Of a stretch of DNA of 64,000 nt, positions 1 to 8,877 are shown in pieces. The notes under the pieces are model-generated. The model did not search any database. It worked only from the letters and a program-made list of their open reading frames with translations, and had not been told where the DNA came from. The translations under genes were made by a program, and so were the position numbers. The first letter of the stretch is position 1; each line of letters begins with the position of its first letter. Source of the stretch: CAZJDV01 sp964544865. Its GTDB lineage: Bacteria; Chloroflexota; Dehalococcoidia; Lucifugimonadales; CAJWER01. Where the stretch lies: the NCBI GenBank assembly GCA_964544865.1, contig CAZJDV010000006.1, forward strand, positions 1-64,000, in the 5' to 3' direction.

Positions 1-55
1 ATTTAACTCCCAACGGTTTTTGAGACCGCCGCGTCTACCGTTCCGCCACTTCGGC
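1..55 (-). tRNA. tRNA-Leu (anticodon CAA), 3' part outside window
   Basis: The reverse strand from position 55 begins GCCGAAG, the usual leucine acceptor strand, followed by TGGCGG and a D-arm ending TAGACGC. The anticodon arm is GCGGT-CTCAAAA-ACCGT, a 5-bp stem with one G-U pair, which reads anticodon CAA. The sequence then enters a class II variable arm (TGGGAGTTAAAT) and runs off the window start, so the T-arm and the 3' acceptor strand cannot be seen. It lies downstream of the copper operon on the same strand. Confidence 0.9.
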
Positions 56-138
56 GCGCTACTATATTATCGCCAACGCACCGCCCGCGGGTCAACAACC
101 CTCTCCCACCTCAGCCCCCAGCCCCTAACACCTTCTTT

Positions 139-342
139 TCACATCTCCATCTTTTTCTCGCCGGACAGATACGCCTGTGGCTTCTTCTGGAAGGCGCGGT
201 TGCAGCCCGGACCGCAAAAGTAGTACGTCTCGCCCTCATGCTCCCATGTGCCACCGGACGGCTTGTTCATGTCCATGCTCATGCCGCACACAGGGTCGAC
301 GGCCGTGGGGCTGTCCTTCTTTCCAAATAGCGGTATCTTCAA
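139..342 (-). CDS. YHS domain metal-binding protein
   Basis: This is a 67-residue protein made almost entirely of one YHS domain: DPVCGM near residue 17, then YYFCGPGC around residue 41, and a C-terminal F..P..Y pattern. YHS domains are small metal-binding modules often found in or beside copper P-type ATPases. The start is a TTG codon (340-342) with an AGGAGG site six bases upstream. It is the last gene of the csoR-copA-YHS run, 16 bases after the copA stop, so a copper-binding or metallochaperone role is likely. Specific metal and partner are inferred from context. Confidence 0.85.
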   Translation of the reverse strand: MKIPLFGKKDSPTAVDPVCGMSMDMNKPSGGTWEHEGETYYFCGPGCNRAFQKKPQAYLSGEKKMEM

Positions 343-358
343 CTTTGACCTCCTAGGC

Positions 359-2842
359 CTATGTCCCTCTGAGTTTGAACCCTTTGAGCCTCAATGAGTT
401 GGTCACAACCGTTACCGAGCTGAGCGCCATCGCCGCCGCGGCGAGTATCGGGTTCAGGAACCCGAGCTCTCCGAAGACGGGCCTGAGCACCTCGGGCACC
501 CCTCCGCCGGAGAACAGCGGGTAGAGTATCCCGGCGGCGACCGGGATCAGTGCCACGTTGTAGGCGAAGGCCCAGAACAGGTTCTGCTTGATGGTCCGCA
601 TCGTCGCCCTGCTCAGCGCCAGTCCCGCGGCGACGACGCGCAGGTCCCCGCTCACCAGCGTTATGTCCGCCGCCTCCATGGCGACGTCCGTGCCGGTGCC
701 GATGGCGATCCCAACGTCCGCCTGGACCAGTGCCGGAGCGTCGTTGATGCCGTCGCCAACCATTGCCACGGTCTTGCCTTCAGCTTGAATGGCCTCGATC
801 TGGGCGGCCTTGTCGCCCGGGAGCACGTTAGCGACAACGCGGTCGATGCCGGCCTCCCTGGCGATGCTCTCCGCGGTTGCGCGATCGTCGCCTGTGAGCA
901 TTACAACCTCGATTCCCTGGTCCCGTAGGGCCTTGACCGCCTGCACGGAGCCGGGCCTCAATATGTCGGCGATCGCGATGAGCCCCTTGACGTCGCGGTC
1001 CACCGCGACGAAGGTGGCCGTCTTGCCCTCCCTGGACAGCGCTGCCGCCCTTCCGCTCAGGCCGTTCAGCGGCTTGCCCCGCTGCTCCATCAGTGCATGG
1101 TTGCCTATGAATACGTCCGTACCGTCGACGCTGGCCGCGATGCCGAAGCCGGGCAGGGCGCTGAACTCATTAGTGGCGGACAGGTCCAGCTCTCTCTCTG
1201 CGGCGGCGGACACGATGGCCTCGCCCAGGGGATGCTCGGACCCCTGCTCGGCGGACGCGGCCAACCTGACCAACTCGTCCTCGCTGATGCCCGAGGCCAG
1301 CACGTCGGTTACCACTGGCTTGCCCGTCGTGAGCGTGCCCGTCTTGTCCAGCACGACTACGCGGACCTTGTGCGCGGTCTCCAAGGCCTCTGCGTTGCGG
1401 ATGAGGATTCCTTGCTCGGCCCCCTTACCAATACCTACCATGATCGCCGTCGGAGTGGCGAGTCCCATAGCGCAGGGGCAGGCGATTATGAGCACGGCCA
1501 CGGCGGTCAGCATCGAGTACACGTACGCCGGCTCAGGTCCGAAGACGAACCAGACGGCGAAAACCGCGGCCGCCACGCCGATGACCACCGGCACGAAGTA
1601 GCTGGCGATCAGGTCGGCCAGCCGCTGGACGGGGGCCTTCGAGCCCTGCGCGTCCTCCACGAGGGTGATGATCTGCGATAGGACGGTGTCCCTGCCGATC
1701 CTGGTGGTCCGGAACGTGCAGCTGCCCGTGGTGTTGATGGTGGCGCCGAACACGCGCTCGCCGGGCCGCTTCTCGACCGGCATGCTCTCGCCGGTCAGCA
1801 TCGACTCGTCCACCCAGGAGACGCCCTCGACCATCTCCCCGTCGGTGGCTATCTTCTCGCCCGGTCGGACCACGACCAGGTCTCCCACGACCACGTCCTC
1901 CAATGGCAAGTCAACCTGCTCGCCGTCGCGAACGACCCGCGCCGTCTTCGCCTGGAGGCCTATCAATGCTTTGATGGCGTTTGAGGCGCGTCCTTTGGCG
2001 CGGGCCTCCAAGAAACGGCCCATCAGAACCAGCCCGATGATGGCCGTCGAGGTGTCGAAGTAGGTCTCGGCCGCGTACCCCTCGAAGAGCCGAGTGCCGT
2101 GAAAGAATGTGACGAACGTGCTGTAGATGAAGGCGACGGAGGTCCCGACCGCGATCAGCGTGTTCATGTTGCTCGTACCGTGCTTCAGCGCCCCCCAAGC
2201 GCCGGTGTAGAACTGCCGGCCCGCCCAGAATTGCACCGGCGCCGCCAGCGCCAGGAACAGGTAGTCTGCCCGAAAGGGCAGGGCGTCTCTGAGCGAGCTT
2301 ACGGCCATGGTTACCATGATCGCCGCCGCGACGGCCAGGCTGAACAGGAATTTGCGCTTGAGCAGGGTCAGGTCCTTCGGCGCGGACGCCTGGCTAACCC
2401 CGTCGTCGTCAACACCCAGTATAGAGTAGCCCGCGTCATCGACGGCGTGGCGCAGAGCGCTGATCGCGACGGCGCCCACCACATACTCGACGGTGGCCCG
2501 CTCGGTGGCCAGGTTGACGCTGGCCGATTCGACCCCCTCGACGCTGCTGAGGGCCTTCTCCACGTGGCCGACGCACGATGCGCATGTCATCCCGCCTATG
2601 CTAAGCGTGATCTGCTCGCCGGCAACGCTGTAGCCGGCGTCCACCAGAGCGTGCGCCAGGTCGGCTATCGTCACGTCCGTTTCGCCGGACATCTCGACCG
2701 TCGCCTTGTCGGTCGCCAGATTGACGTTGGCGTCCGCAACACCGGGTACCTCAAGCAGCGCCTTGGAGACGTGGCCGACGCACGATGCGCACGTCATGCC
2801 CTTTATCGGAAGCTGCACCTGTTTTTTCGCCAGAGTCGTCAT
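359..2842 (-). CDS. copA: Copper-translocating P1B-type ATPase CopA
   Basis: This is an 827-residue copper exporter of the cytoplasmic membrane that uses ATP to expel Cu(I). Two N-terminal heavy-metal-associated domains carry GMTCASC at residues 15-21 and 84-90. The transmembrane CPC metal site is at 455-457, the actuator TGE at 350-352, and the phosphorylated aspartate is D499 in DKTGT; an SEHPLG nucleotide-binding motif and GDGIND hinge follow. Length and domain order match full-size CopA with two metal-binding domains. It starts three bases after the csoR stop, so the two are co-transcribed and presumably derepressed by copper through CsoR. Confidence 0.97.
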   Translation of the reverse strand: MTTLAKKQVQLPIKGMTCASCVGHVSKALLEVPGVADANVNLATDKATVEMSGETDVTIADLAHALVDAGYSVAGEQITLSIGGMTCASCVGHVEKALSSVEGVESASVNLATERATVEYVVGAVAISALRHAVDDAGYSILGVDDDGVSQASAPKDLTLLKRKFLFSLAVAAAIMVTMAVSSLRDALPFRADYLFLALAAPVQFWAGRQFYTGAWGALKHGTSNMNTLIAVGTSVAFIYSTFVTFFHGTRLFEGYAAETYFDTSTAIIGLVLMGRFLEARAKGRASNAIKALIGLQAKTARVVRDGEQVDLPLEDVVVGDLVVVRPGEKIATDGEMVEGVSWVDESMLTGESMPVEKRPGERVFGATINTTGSCTFRTTRIGRDTVLSQIITLVEDAQGSKAPVQRLADLIASYFVPVVIGVAAAVFAVWFVFGPEPAYVYSMLTAVAVLIIACPCAMGLATPTAIMVGIGKGAEQGILIRNAEALETAHKVRVVVLDKTGTLTTGKPVVTDVLASGISEDELVRLAASAEQGSEHPLGEAIVSAAAERELDLSATNEFSALPGFGIAASVDGTDVFIGNHALMEQRGKPLNGLSGRAAALSREGKTATFVAVDRDVKGLIAIADILRPGSVQAVKALRDQGIEVVMLTGDDRATAESIAREAGIDRVVANVLPGDKAAQIEAIQAEGKTVAMVGDGINDAPALVQADVGIAIGTGTDVAMEAADITLVSGDLRVVAAGLALSRATMRTIKQNLFWAFAYNVALIPVAAGILYPLFSGGGVPEVLRPVFGELGFLNPILAAAAMALSSVTVVTNSLRLKGFKLRGT

Positions 2843-2845
2843 TTC

Positions 2846-3139
2846 TTACCTCTTGTCCGAGAGTGAGTAAAGCTCGAGGAGCTCGCCGAGGACCTGGTCC
2901 TCACGGCCGTCCTTCACGCCCTCGATCACGCAGGAGTGGAGGTGGCCCTCCAGGAGGACAGACTCCAGCTTCTGGATGGCGCGTTTGACGGCGAATGTCT
3001 GCTTCAGGACATCGACGCAGTACTTGTCCTCTTCAACCATTCGGCGAATGCCCGACAGGTGGCCGTCGATGTAGCTTAGGCGCTTGAGGGCGTCTCGCTT
3101 GGCGTCCGAGAGAGTCTCGTGCTGTGCTTTTGTCGCCAT
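2846..3139 (-). CDS. csoR: CsoR-family copper-sensing transcriptional repressor
   Basis: This is an all-helical DUF156/CsoR family regulator of 97 residues. The expected Cys-His-Cys copper ligands are visible as YC in the second helix, then a His and HSC in the LEGHLHSCV segment. Members of this family bind GC-rich operators and release them when Cu(I) binds. I chose the ATG at 3137-3139 because GGAGGA lies six bases upstream; a longer reading frame to 3223 would translate the poly-C promoter tract. It is first in the operon with copA and the YHS gene, consistent with autoregulation. Confidence 0.92.
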   Translation of the reverse strand: MATKAQHETLSDAKRDALKRLSYIDGHLSGIRRMVEEDKYCVDVLKQTFAVKRAIQKLESVLLEGHLHSCVIEGVKDGREDQVLGELLELYSLSDKR

Positions 3140-3164
3140 GACTGGTCCTCCGTTCCAGGTTGTG

Positions 3165-3190
3165 CCCCCCCCCCCCCCCCGGGGGTACCG
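3165..3190. promoter_or_regulatory. Poly-C/poly-G tract, candidate CsoR operator
   Basis: Sixteen consecutive C residues (3165-3180) are followed directly by five G residues and TACCG. Known CsoR operators are GC-rich inverted repeats of the type TACCCC-N-GGGGTA, and the right half here (GGGGGTACC) fits such a half-site. The left half is replaced by the long C run, which may be a true tract or an assembly artefact. It sits 25-50 bases upstream of the csoR start, in the right place for an autoregulatory site. Confidence 0.4.
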
Positions 3191-3233
3191 GTCTAGAATA
3201 TCATGCCCAGGTTGATCCATCAAGACAAGCTGT

Positions 3234-3986
3234 CTAGACGCGGAGGGCTGTGCTCAAGTACACTCGGCGCGACACCTCCACGAACTCCACCTTGCGGGCG
3301 ACGCGAAGGGAGGCGAAGTTGTCCTCGCCCGCGCTCCAGACCGGCGTGCGGCTGGACGCCTGGATTCGCCCGGCAACGATCGAGGCAGCGACAGTAGCGA
3401 ACCCGCGACCTTGCCAGGGCTGGAGGATCGATACGCCTATATCGGCATATACATCGGTGATTGCGCTAGTGTGGGCGATGGCTACCAGGACGCCAGCGAC
3501 GATGGTGCCGGCCGCGATCCCTTCCCTCAGCATCGTATCCAGGTCCCCCTCCACCACGGCGGGAGCAGCCTGTAGAATGGGGAGGTCCTTGAGGGTAAGC
3601 TCGCGGACCACGGGGGCATGGAAAGTGACCGCGGGCCTGGTCAGCGTGTGATAGATGTCGCCGTATCGGCGCAGACCCGCGCGGGTCTCCCGCACAATGA
3701 CGGCGCCAAGCGGCGCGGTGAGAGGCAGGGCAACGTTGATGTGCCTCCAGCCCGGCGCACAGCTCAGTAACTCCCAGATGGCGTCGGCGTTCTCACCGAA
3801 TCCAAAGGGCTCTTCCTTGAGGGATAGCGGCTGGACAATTGTCGCGGCGCAGTCCGAAGGGTCGCCTGTGACATACGCGTCGCACAGGCCATGCCTAAGC
3901 ACGTGAACGGGGATCACCGTCTCGGGCGTGTCTCCAAGGGCGTCGGCGAGCACAAGGCACTCTTCAGGTCCAAGTGCGCTATACAC
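3234..3986 (-). CDS. GNAT-fold N-acetyltransferase
   Basis: This 250-residue protein has a C-terminal GNAT domain. The acetyl-CoA loop is QPWQGRGFATVAAS near residue 188, and it is followed by the family-typical segment around SLRVARKVEF, where an aromatic residue packs on CoA. The N-terminal half is divergent and may be the substrate-recognition lobe, as in the larger two-domain GNAT proteins. The substrate cannot be told from sequence. It begins 28 bases after the pcrA stop on the same strand and may be cotranscribed with it. Confidence 0.75.
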   Translation of the reverse strand: MYSALGPEECLVLADALGDTPETVIPVHVLRHGLCDAYVTGDPSDCAATIVQPLSLKEEPFGFGENADAIWELLSCAPGWRHINVALPLTAPLGAVIVRETRAGLRRYGDIYHTLTRPAVTFHAPVVRELTLKDLPILQAAPAVVEGDLDTMLREGIAAGTIVAGVLVAIAHTSAITDVYADIGVSILQPWQGRGFATVAASIVAGRIQASSRTPVWSAGEDNFASLRVARKVEFVEVSRRVYLSTALRV

Positions 3987-4014
3987 GGCGCGACTCCGAT
4001 CACGGCTCGCCCGC

Positions 4015-6306
4015 TTACTCCATCTTCTCCAGAGTGGCGAAGCTGAGCAGCAGGCGCTTGACGCCGTGGCCGTCCCTAAACGCGACCGTCACCTCCACGT
4101 CCTCCCTGGCAGGCTTCGTGCCTGTCACGATGCCCTCGCCGAACTTGGAGTGGCGGACCTTGTCGCCTGTGGCGAAGGACTGTGCCAGCGCGACGGGCTC
4201 GCGGCTTTTCGGTGTGCCTGGACGCCCGTCCGCTCTTCCGGCGTCGTTCTCGGGCCGTTTCGTCGCCGGTACGATGCGCTCCAGCGTTCTCGACGGCGCA
4301 TCCCGCCCCGATGTGGAGGACCAGCCACCGGCGCCAATGGCGCCGAGCCGGTTCGAAGGAGGCTCGACGATCAGTTCTCTTGGAATGTCCGCCAGGAATC
4401 GTGAAGGCTCGTTCGGCTCGAATCCGCCGCGGAATCCACGCCGAAATGCCCTGGCCAGGTATAGCCGCTCCTTGGCGCGGGTCACGCCTACGTAGCACAG
4501 GCGGCGCTCCTCCTCCATCTGGGCATCGTCTTCCATCGAGCGGACATGGGGGAGAAGGCCTTCCTCCATCCCCACCATGAACACGACGGGGAACTCGAGT
4601 CCTTTCGCCTGGTGAAGGGTAATCAGCGTGACAGCTCCAACGTTCTCGTCCATATTGTCGCTATCGCTCACCAGGCTGACCCTCTCGAGAAAGGCGATGA
4701 GGGCGTCGCGGATTCCGGTATCCAGGAACTCCTCGGCCGTGTTCCTGAATTCCTGGAGGTTCTCCCAGCGCTCCTCGCCGTGCTCGGCCTCCTCCTGAAC
4801 GTACCGTTGGTAGCCGGTCCGCTCGAGCACCAGGTCTATCAACCGCACCAGGTCCAGGCCCTTGCTCTCCTCGATCAGACCGTTGAGGAGCTCGTGGAAG
4901 TTCGTCAGCGCCCTCACCGATCTAGCCGTTAGCTGGGCTGGAGGACCCTGTGGCTGCTCCTCCGTTTCCGCCAGCCTTCCGATAGCGGTGAACAACGAGA
5001 CGCTGGCGTTCCTGGCCATCATGGTCAGCTCGTCGACGGTGCGCTGGCCGATCCCCCTGAGGGGCACGTTGACCACCCGGGACAGGCTCACGTCGTCGTC
5101 CGGATTGGCGATCAGTCGCAGGTACGCCGTTAGGTCCTTGATCTCTTGACGCTGGTAGAACCGCAGGCTGCCGACGAGCTGATAGGGGACCCCATGGCGC
5201 AGGCACGTCTCCTCGAGCGCCATGGACTGGGCGTTCACGCGGTACATGACGGCGAAGTCGCTGCGGGCGTACCCCTCCCGCCGCACGAGCTTCTCCATCT
5301 CCCTGACGACGAATTGCGCCTCCTCCCGGTCGTTGTGCGCCTCGGTGACGACGATGGGCACGCCTTTGCCGTTTTTCGTCCAGAGATCCTTCTCGACTCT
5401 CTGCTCGTTGGGGGAGATAAGGCTTCGGGCCGCGTCCAGGATGGTCTGACTGGAGCGGTAGTTCTCCTCGAGGGCGACCACCTGGGCCTCCGGGAAATCA
5501 GCCTGGAAGCTGAGGATGTTCCTTATGTCGGCGTTGCGCCACGAGTAGATCGATTGGTCCGGGTCGCCGACGACACAGACGTTGCGGTACTTCCCGCTGA
5601 TCTGCTTAGCGATCGCGTACTGGGCGACGTTCGTGTCTTGGAACTCGTCAACCATCAGGTGGACATAGCGGTCCTGATACCTCTCGGCGACGCGAGGGAA
5701 GTTCTGAAACAGGACAAACACCTTGAAGAGCAGGTTGTCGAAATCGACGGCGGCGTTCCGGGTCAAGAGGAGCTCGTACCTCTCGTAGACCCGGTGAACG
5801 ATCTCGTTCCAGTAGTTTCCCCGGCCTAGGCCGAAAGCCTCGGCGTCGATGAGCTGACTCTTGGCCTTGGATATGGCCGACTGGACGGCCCGCGGCGCGA
5901 ACAGCTTGTGGTCGACGTTGACCTCGTCCATGCTGCGTTTCAGTAGCGAGAGCTGATCGGAGTTGTCGTAGATGGTGAAATTGCGGTTGAGTTTGACGTG
6001 CTCGCCCTCCCGCCGAAGCAGCATCGCGCAGAAGGCATGGAACGTGCCGACGGTCATGTTCTTGGAGCCTGGGCCGAGGAGAGGAAGCAGTCGCGTTCTC
6101 ATCTCGCGGGCGGCCTTGTTGGTGAACGTGACCGCGGCGATTCGATGGGGCGCGACACCGCAGATACGCACCAGATTGGCGATGCGGTGAGTGATGACCC
6201 GGGTCTTGCCGCTGCCGGGTCCGGCGATAATGAGCAGTGGCCCGTCGATGGTCTCGACGGCCTCTCGCTGCCTGGTGTTCAGTCCTTCGAGGATGTCTGT
6301 TGGCAT
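4015..6306 (-). CDS. pcrA: ATP-dependent DNA helicase, UvrD/PcrA family
   Basis: This is a 763-residue superfamily 1A 3'-5' helicase. Walker A is AGPGSGKT at residues 28-35, a DEFQD Walker B box follows near residue 220, then GDPDQSIYSWR (motif III), and TLHQAKGLEF and VGVTRAKERL towards the C-terminus (motifs V and VI). The last 60 residues form the GDKVRHSKFGEG tail typical of PcrA, which in related proteins contacts RNA polymerase. The role is DNA repair and replication-fork maintenance. The family, length and motif set are complete; distinguishing PcrA from UvrD depends on the Gram-positive-type tail. Confidence 0.95.
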   Translation of the reverse strand: MPTDILEGLNTRQREAVETIDGPLLIIAGPGSGKTRVITHRIANLVRICGVAPHRIAAVTFTNKAAREMRTRLLPLLGPGSKNMTVGTFHAFCAMLLRREGEHVKLNRNFTIYDNSDQLSLLKRSMDEVNVDHKLFAPRAVQSAISKAKSQLIDAEAFGLGRGNYWNEIVHRVYERYELLLTRNAAVDFDNLLFKVFVLFQNFPRVAERYQDRYVHLMVDEFQDTNVAQYAIAKQISGKYRNVCVVGDPDQSIYSWRNADIRNILSFQADFPEAQVVALEENYRSSQTILDAARSLISPNEQRVEKDLWTKNGKGVPIVVTEAHNDREEAQFVVREMEKLVRREGYARSDFAVMYRVNAQSMALEETCLRHGVPYQLVGSLRFYQRQEIKDLTAYLRLIANPDDDVSLSRVVNVPLRGIGQRTVDELTMMARNASVSLFTAIGRLAETEEQPQGPPAQLTARSVRALTNFHELLNGLIEESKGLDLVRLIDLVLERTGYQRYVQEEAEHGEERWENLQEFRNTAEEFLDTGIRDALIAFLERVSLVSDSDNMDENVGAVTLITLHQAKGLEFPVVFMVGMEEGLLPHVRSMEDDAQMEEERRLCYVGVTRAKERLYLARAFRRGFRGGFEPNEPSRFLADIPRELIVEPPSNRLGAIGAGGWSSTSGRDAPSRTLERIVPATKRPENDAGRADGRPGTPKSREPVALAQSFATGDKVRHSKFGEGIVTGTKPAREDVEVTVAFRDGHGVKRLLLSFATLEKME

Positions 6307-6437
6307 GGGGTTATCGGGCGATTATATCACCGGCGGGCCAGCCTAACGAGCATCCCTGCAAGCGAGCTGGTGCCCGATTTCGTGTCGCCGACGCAGTATG
6401 CGTGGAACACTCCTGGCTGGCGCTCTACGCCCACGAG

Positions 6438-7370
6438 CTACGTCATGAATATCGGCTTGGCCTTCGTGATGATCCTCTGCTCCTCCGCCATCGCCCTGCG
6501 GAGGTACTTGGGAAGGGAGAACATGCCGCGGTGAGTTATGCCATCGTAGTGGCGCAGCTTGCTTGCCAAGCGCTCGGCGACAAGCACGTCTACCTCGGCC
6601 ACCGGCAGCGACGCCGGATCGGGACCAAGGGAGCCTATCACGAACCCCCAGGTGGAGCCGAAGGAGGGCACGAAGGTCTCGTAGGCGTAAACGGCCGGGA
6701 AGGCGGACGCCATCGTGTTCGCCACGGCCGAGAAACACTGCTCGTAGAACGCTGGGCCGGTGGGCCCGGACTGCGCGACCACGAGCCCGTGAGGATTCAG
6801 CCGGTCCCGAAGCAAGCGGTAGAACTCCTGAGTGTATAGCAGATAGGCGGGGCCGGCCTCCAATGGGTCTGGCACGTCGATGATAGCCAGATCGAAGCTT
6901 TCGGATGTGTCTGCAAGGTGCTGAAAGGCGTCTTGATGCAGCAGTTCGAGCCGGGGATCGTCGAACGAACCGCGATGGAAAGTGGCCAGGTGCTCGCGGC
7001 ATAGCGCCACGACCTCGGCGTCGATGTCCACCATGACGACGCGCCCGACGGACCGATGGGCGAGCACCTCGCGAATGGTGGCGCCCTCACCGCCGCCGGC
7101 CACGAACACCCGGCGCGGGTCCGGGTGCGCGATCATGCAGGGCTGGACCAGCGACTCGTGGTAGACGAACTCGTCCAACTCCGTGGACTGGGTCTTGTCG
7201 TCCAGAACGAGGGATCTACCGAAGCAGGCCGTGTCCTGGATGGTGACCGACTGGTAGGGCGTTCGGCCGGTGTAGACGACCGCGTTCACGAGCTCAGCCT
7301 GCAGCAGGTCCGGTGTGATGTACTCGTAGTGCCAGTCGCCGCCGGAGGGCGGAGCGATTCCCCCCGCCAT
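6438..7370 (-). CDS. speE: Spermidine synthase (polyamine aminopropyltransferase)
   Basis: This 310-residue protein transfers an aminopropyl group from decarboxylated S-adenosylmethionine to putrescine. It has the N-terminal beta region (TGRTPYQSV), the nucleoside-binding loop GGGEGATIREVL near residue 92, the acidic residue after the next strand (DIDAEV) and the catalytic DVPDP motif. The ATG overlaps the stop of speD by one base, which indicates translational coupling of the two consecutive pathway enzymes. The C-terminus (residues after about 280) is short and basic, with no extra domain. Confidence 0.95.
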   Translation of the reverse strand: MAGGIAPPSGGDWHYEYITPDLLQAELVNAVVYTGRTPYQSVTIQDTACFGRSLVLDDKTQSTELDEFVYHESLVQPCMIAHPDPRRVFVAGGGEGATIREVLAHRSVGRVVMVDIDAEVVALCREHLATFHRGSFDDPRLELLHQDAFQHLADTSESFDLAIIDVPDPLEAGPAYLLYTQEFYRLLRDRLNPHGLVVAQSGPTGPAFYEQCFSAVANTMASAFPAVYAYETFVPSFGSTWGFVIGSLGPDPASLPVAEVDVLVAERLASKLRHYDGITHRGMFSLPKYLRRAMAEEQRIITKAKPIFMT

Positions 7371-7741
7371 CAGACGGCTGCCGTGGTGGTTTCCGAGATC
7401 GGGCCGCGCCTGAGCTCGGTTATCGACGGGTTTTCACAGCGCAGGCGCCCTATGATAAGGTCCGCGGCCTTCCGGGGCAAAAAGATCCTGCCGCAAGTGA
7501 AGATGTCCACCGCGGCATATCCGTGCTCGGGCCAGGTGTGGATGCATAAATGCGACTCGGCGATGGCGACGATCCCGGTGACGCCGCGCGGATCGAATTT
7601 GTGAAATGACTGGCCGACGATGGTGGCGCCCGCCTCGATGGCCGCTCCGATCATCGCTCCCTCTATGTGGTCGATATCATCCAGAAGCTCTTTGTCGCAC
7701 TCGCCCAACTCGAGCAGCAAGTGTGTCCCTAAAGCCTTCAA
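7370..7741 (-). CDS. speD: S-adenosylmethionine decarboxylase proenzyme, prokaryotic class
   Basis: This 123-residue pyruvoyl-type decarboxylase supplies the aminopropyl donor for SpeE. The self-cleavage site is the E62-S63 bond in AESHLCIHTWPEHG; Ser63 would become the pyruvoyl group. The conserved His68 and the Cys of DIFTCG (proton donor for processing and catalysis in homologues) are present. Size fits the small speH-like class found in Gram-positives and archaea rather than the larger E. coli enzyme. It is immediately upstream of and overlapping speE, and divergent from the aspartate dehydrogenase gene. Confidence 0.95.
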   Translation of the reverse strand: MKALGTHLLLELGECDKELLDDIDHIEGAMIGAAIEAGATIVGQSFHKFDPRGVTGIVAIAESHLCIHTWPEHGYAAVDIFTCGRIFLPRKAADLIIGRLRCENPSITELRRGPISETTTAAV

Positions 7742-7875
7742 TCACCGGGCCTCCATGAATGGTTCGTGCTCCTCATCCGCAGAGCAAAATTATACAACAA
7801 GCAACACAGCCGGTATAGGCCGTGGGCGGTGCGGGGGGGCCTTTTCAAAGTCCGATAGCTGGCGATGGTGCAGGC

Positions 7876-7938
7876 GGTTCGACAGGCTCACCACGGACGT
7901 GGAACGCCTATTCGTTCGTCCTGAGCATATCGAAGGAC
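7876..7938. repeat. REP-like dispersed intergenic repeat
   Basis: The 308-base space between speD and the aspartate dehydrogenase gene contains GGTTCGACAGGCTCACCACG (7876-7895) and, about 17 bases on, TTCGTCCTGAGCATATCGAA (7915-7934). Similar TTCGACA-GCTCACC and CGTCCTGAGC-TCGAAGGAC units are widespread between genes in environmental Chloroflexota assemblies. No gene was seen in the rest of this interval. Imperfect pairing between the two halves (TTCGACAGGCTCA against the CTGAGC..TCGAA part) could form a hairpin. Confidence 0.6.
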
Positions 7939-8049
7939 TTGTCAGCGCTCACTAAGCGAATGCCCTGAGATGCGGACGCCTTGTTGACACCATCGCCGCG
8001 CCGCACTACACTCGCGGTGATTCGGGGTGGAGAGAGGGATGGCGGCCTC

Positions 8050-8868
8050 ATGACGGGCATTGGTCTCCTTGGATGCGGTGCGATAGGCCGAGAGATCGCC
8101 GGAGCAGTTCGATCCGGCGAGGCGGGCGGCGCCTTCCTGGTTGTGCTCTTCGACCAAGACCTGAGCGTGGCGAGATCCCTCGCCGGCGATCTCGATTTCT
8201 CCGGACCTGTCACGGATTCTGTGGACCGGCTGTTGTCGGCGCCGGAAGTGGAGATGGTCGTCGAGTGCGCATCCCCGCACGCCGTTCGCGCTCACGCCGA
8301 GACCGTGCTGGCTCATGGCAAGCACATGCTGTTGATGAGTTCAGGGGCGCTGACCAATGCTGGACTCAGCCAGAGGCTGGCGGCCCTTGTCCAGGAGCGC
8401 GGGGTCCGGCTCATCGTACCGTCGGGCGCCATTGGCGGCATCGACGCCATCCGGGCGGTGAAGGGCCGGCTGGATGAGGTCACACTGACGACGACGAAGC
8501 CGGCGCGCGGTCTGCGTGGCGCGCCGGGATTCAGGGCGTGGGAGTCAAAGGAGATCACCGAGCCGCAGATCGTTTTCGAGGGGTTCGTGCTGGAGGCGGT
8601 CAAGCTCTTCCCGGCCAACGTCAACGTCGCCGCGACGCTGAGCCTGGCCGGTATCGGCGCAGAAAAGACGAGGGTCGTGGTCGTGGCCGACCCGCGGGCG
8701 ACCCTCAACCGGCACGAGGTGGAGGCCAGAGGCGACTTCGGCGTCCTGCGGTTCCAGATGGAATTGCGCCCCCACGAGCGGAACCCGCGGACCAGCACCC
8801 TGGCGATAGCGTCGGCGATCGAGGCCCTGCGAGCCGCCTGCTCCTCCGGGATCGAGATCGGTACGTAG
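8050..8868 (+). CDS. nadX: L-aspartate dehydrogenase (NadX family)
   Basis: This is a 272-residue NAD(P)-dependent enzyme that oxidises aspartate to iminoaspartate, the first intermediate of de novo NAD synthesis. The Rossmann motif GLLGCGAIG is at the N-terminus, and the later part has the SGAIGGIDAIRA and FPANVNVAATLSLAG segments typical of the family; the conserved His is in the NRHEVEARG region. I chose the ATG at 8050 because it starts exactly at the first Rossmann strand; an upstream extension to 7981 looks non-coding. NadA and NadC partners are not in the window. Confidence 0.88.
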   Translation: MTGIGLLGCGAIGREIAGAVRSGEAGGAFLVVLFDQDLSVARSLAGDLDFSGPVTDSVDRLLSAPEVEMVVECASPHAVRAHAETVLAHGKHMLLMSSGALTNAGLSQRLAALVQERGVRLIVPSGAIGGIDAIRAVKGRLDEVTLTTTKPARGLRGAPGFRAWESKEITEPQIVFEGFVLEAVKLFPANVNVAATLSLAGIGAEKTRVVVVADPRATLNRHEVEARGDFGVLRFQMELRPHERNPRTSTLAIASAIEALRAACSSGIEIGT

Positions 8869-8877
8869 GGCAGGGGA

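Noticed and set aside
6307..6437. HExxH-like words (HELRH on the plus strand, HEIGH on the minus strand) in the spacer between speE and pcrA.
   Set aside because: No start site, family context or codon pattern is present, and both words occur in opposite strands of the same short segment; chance.
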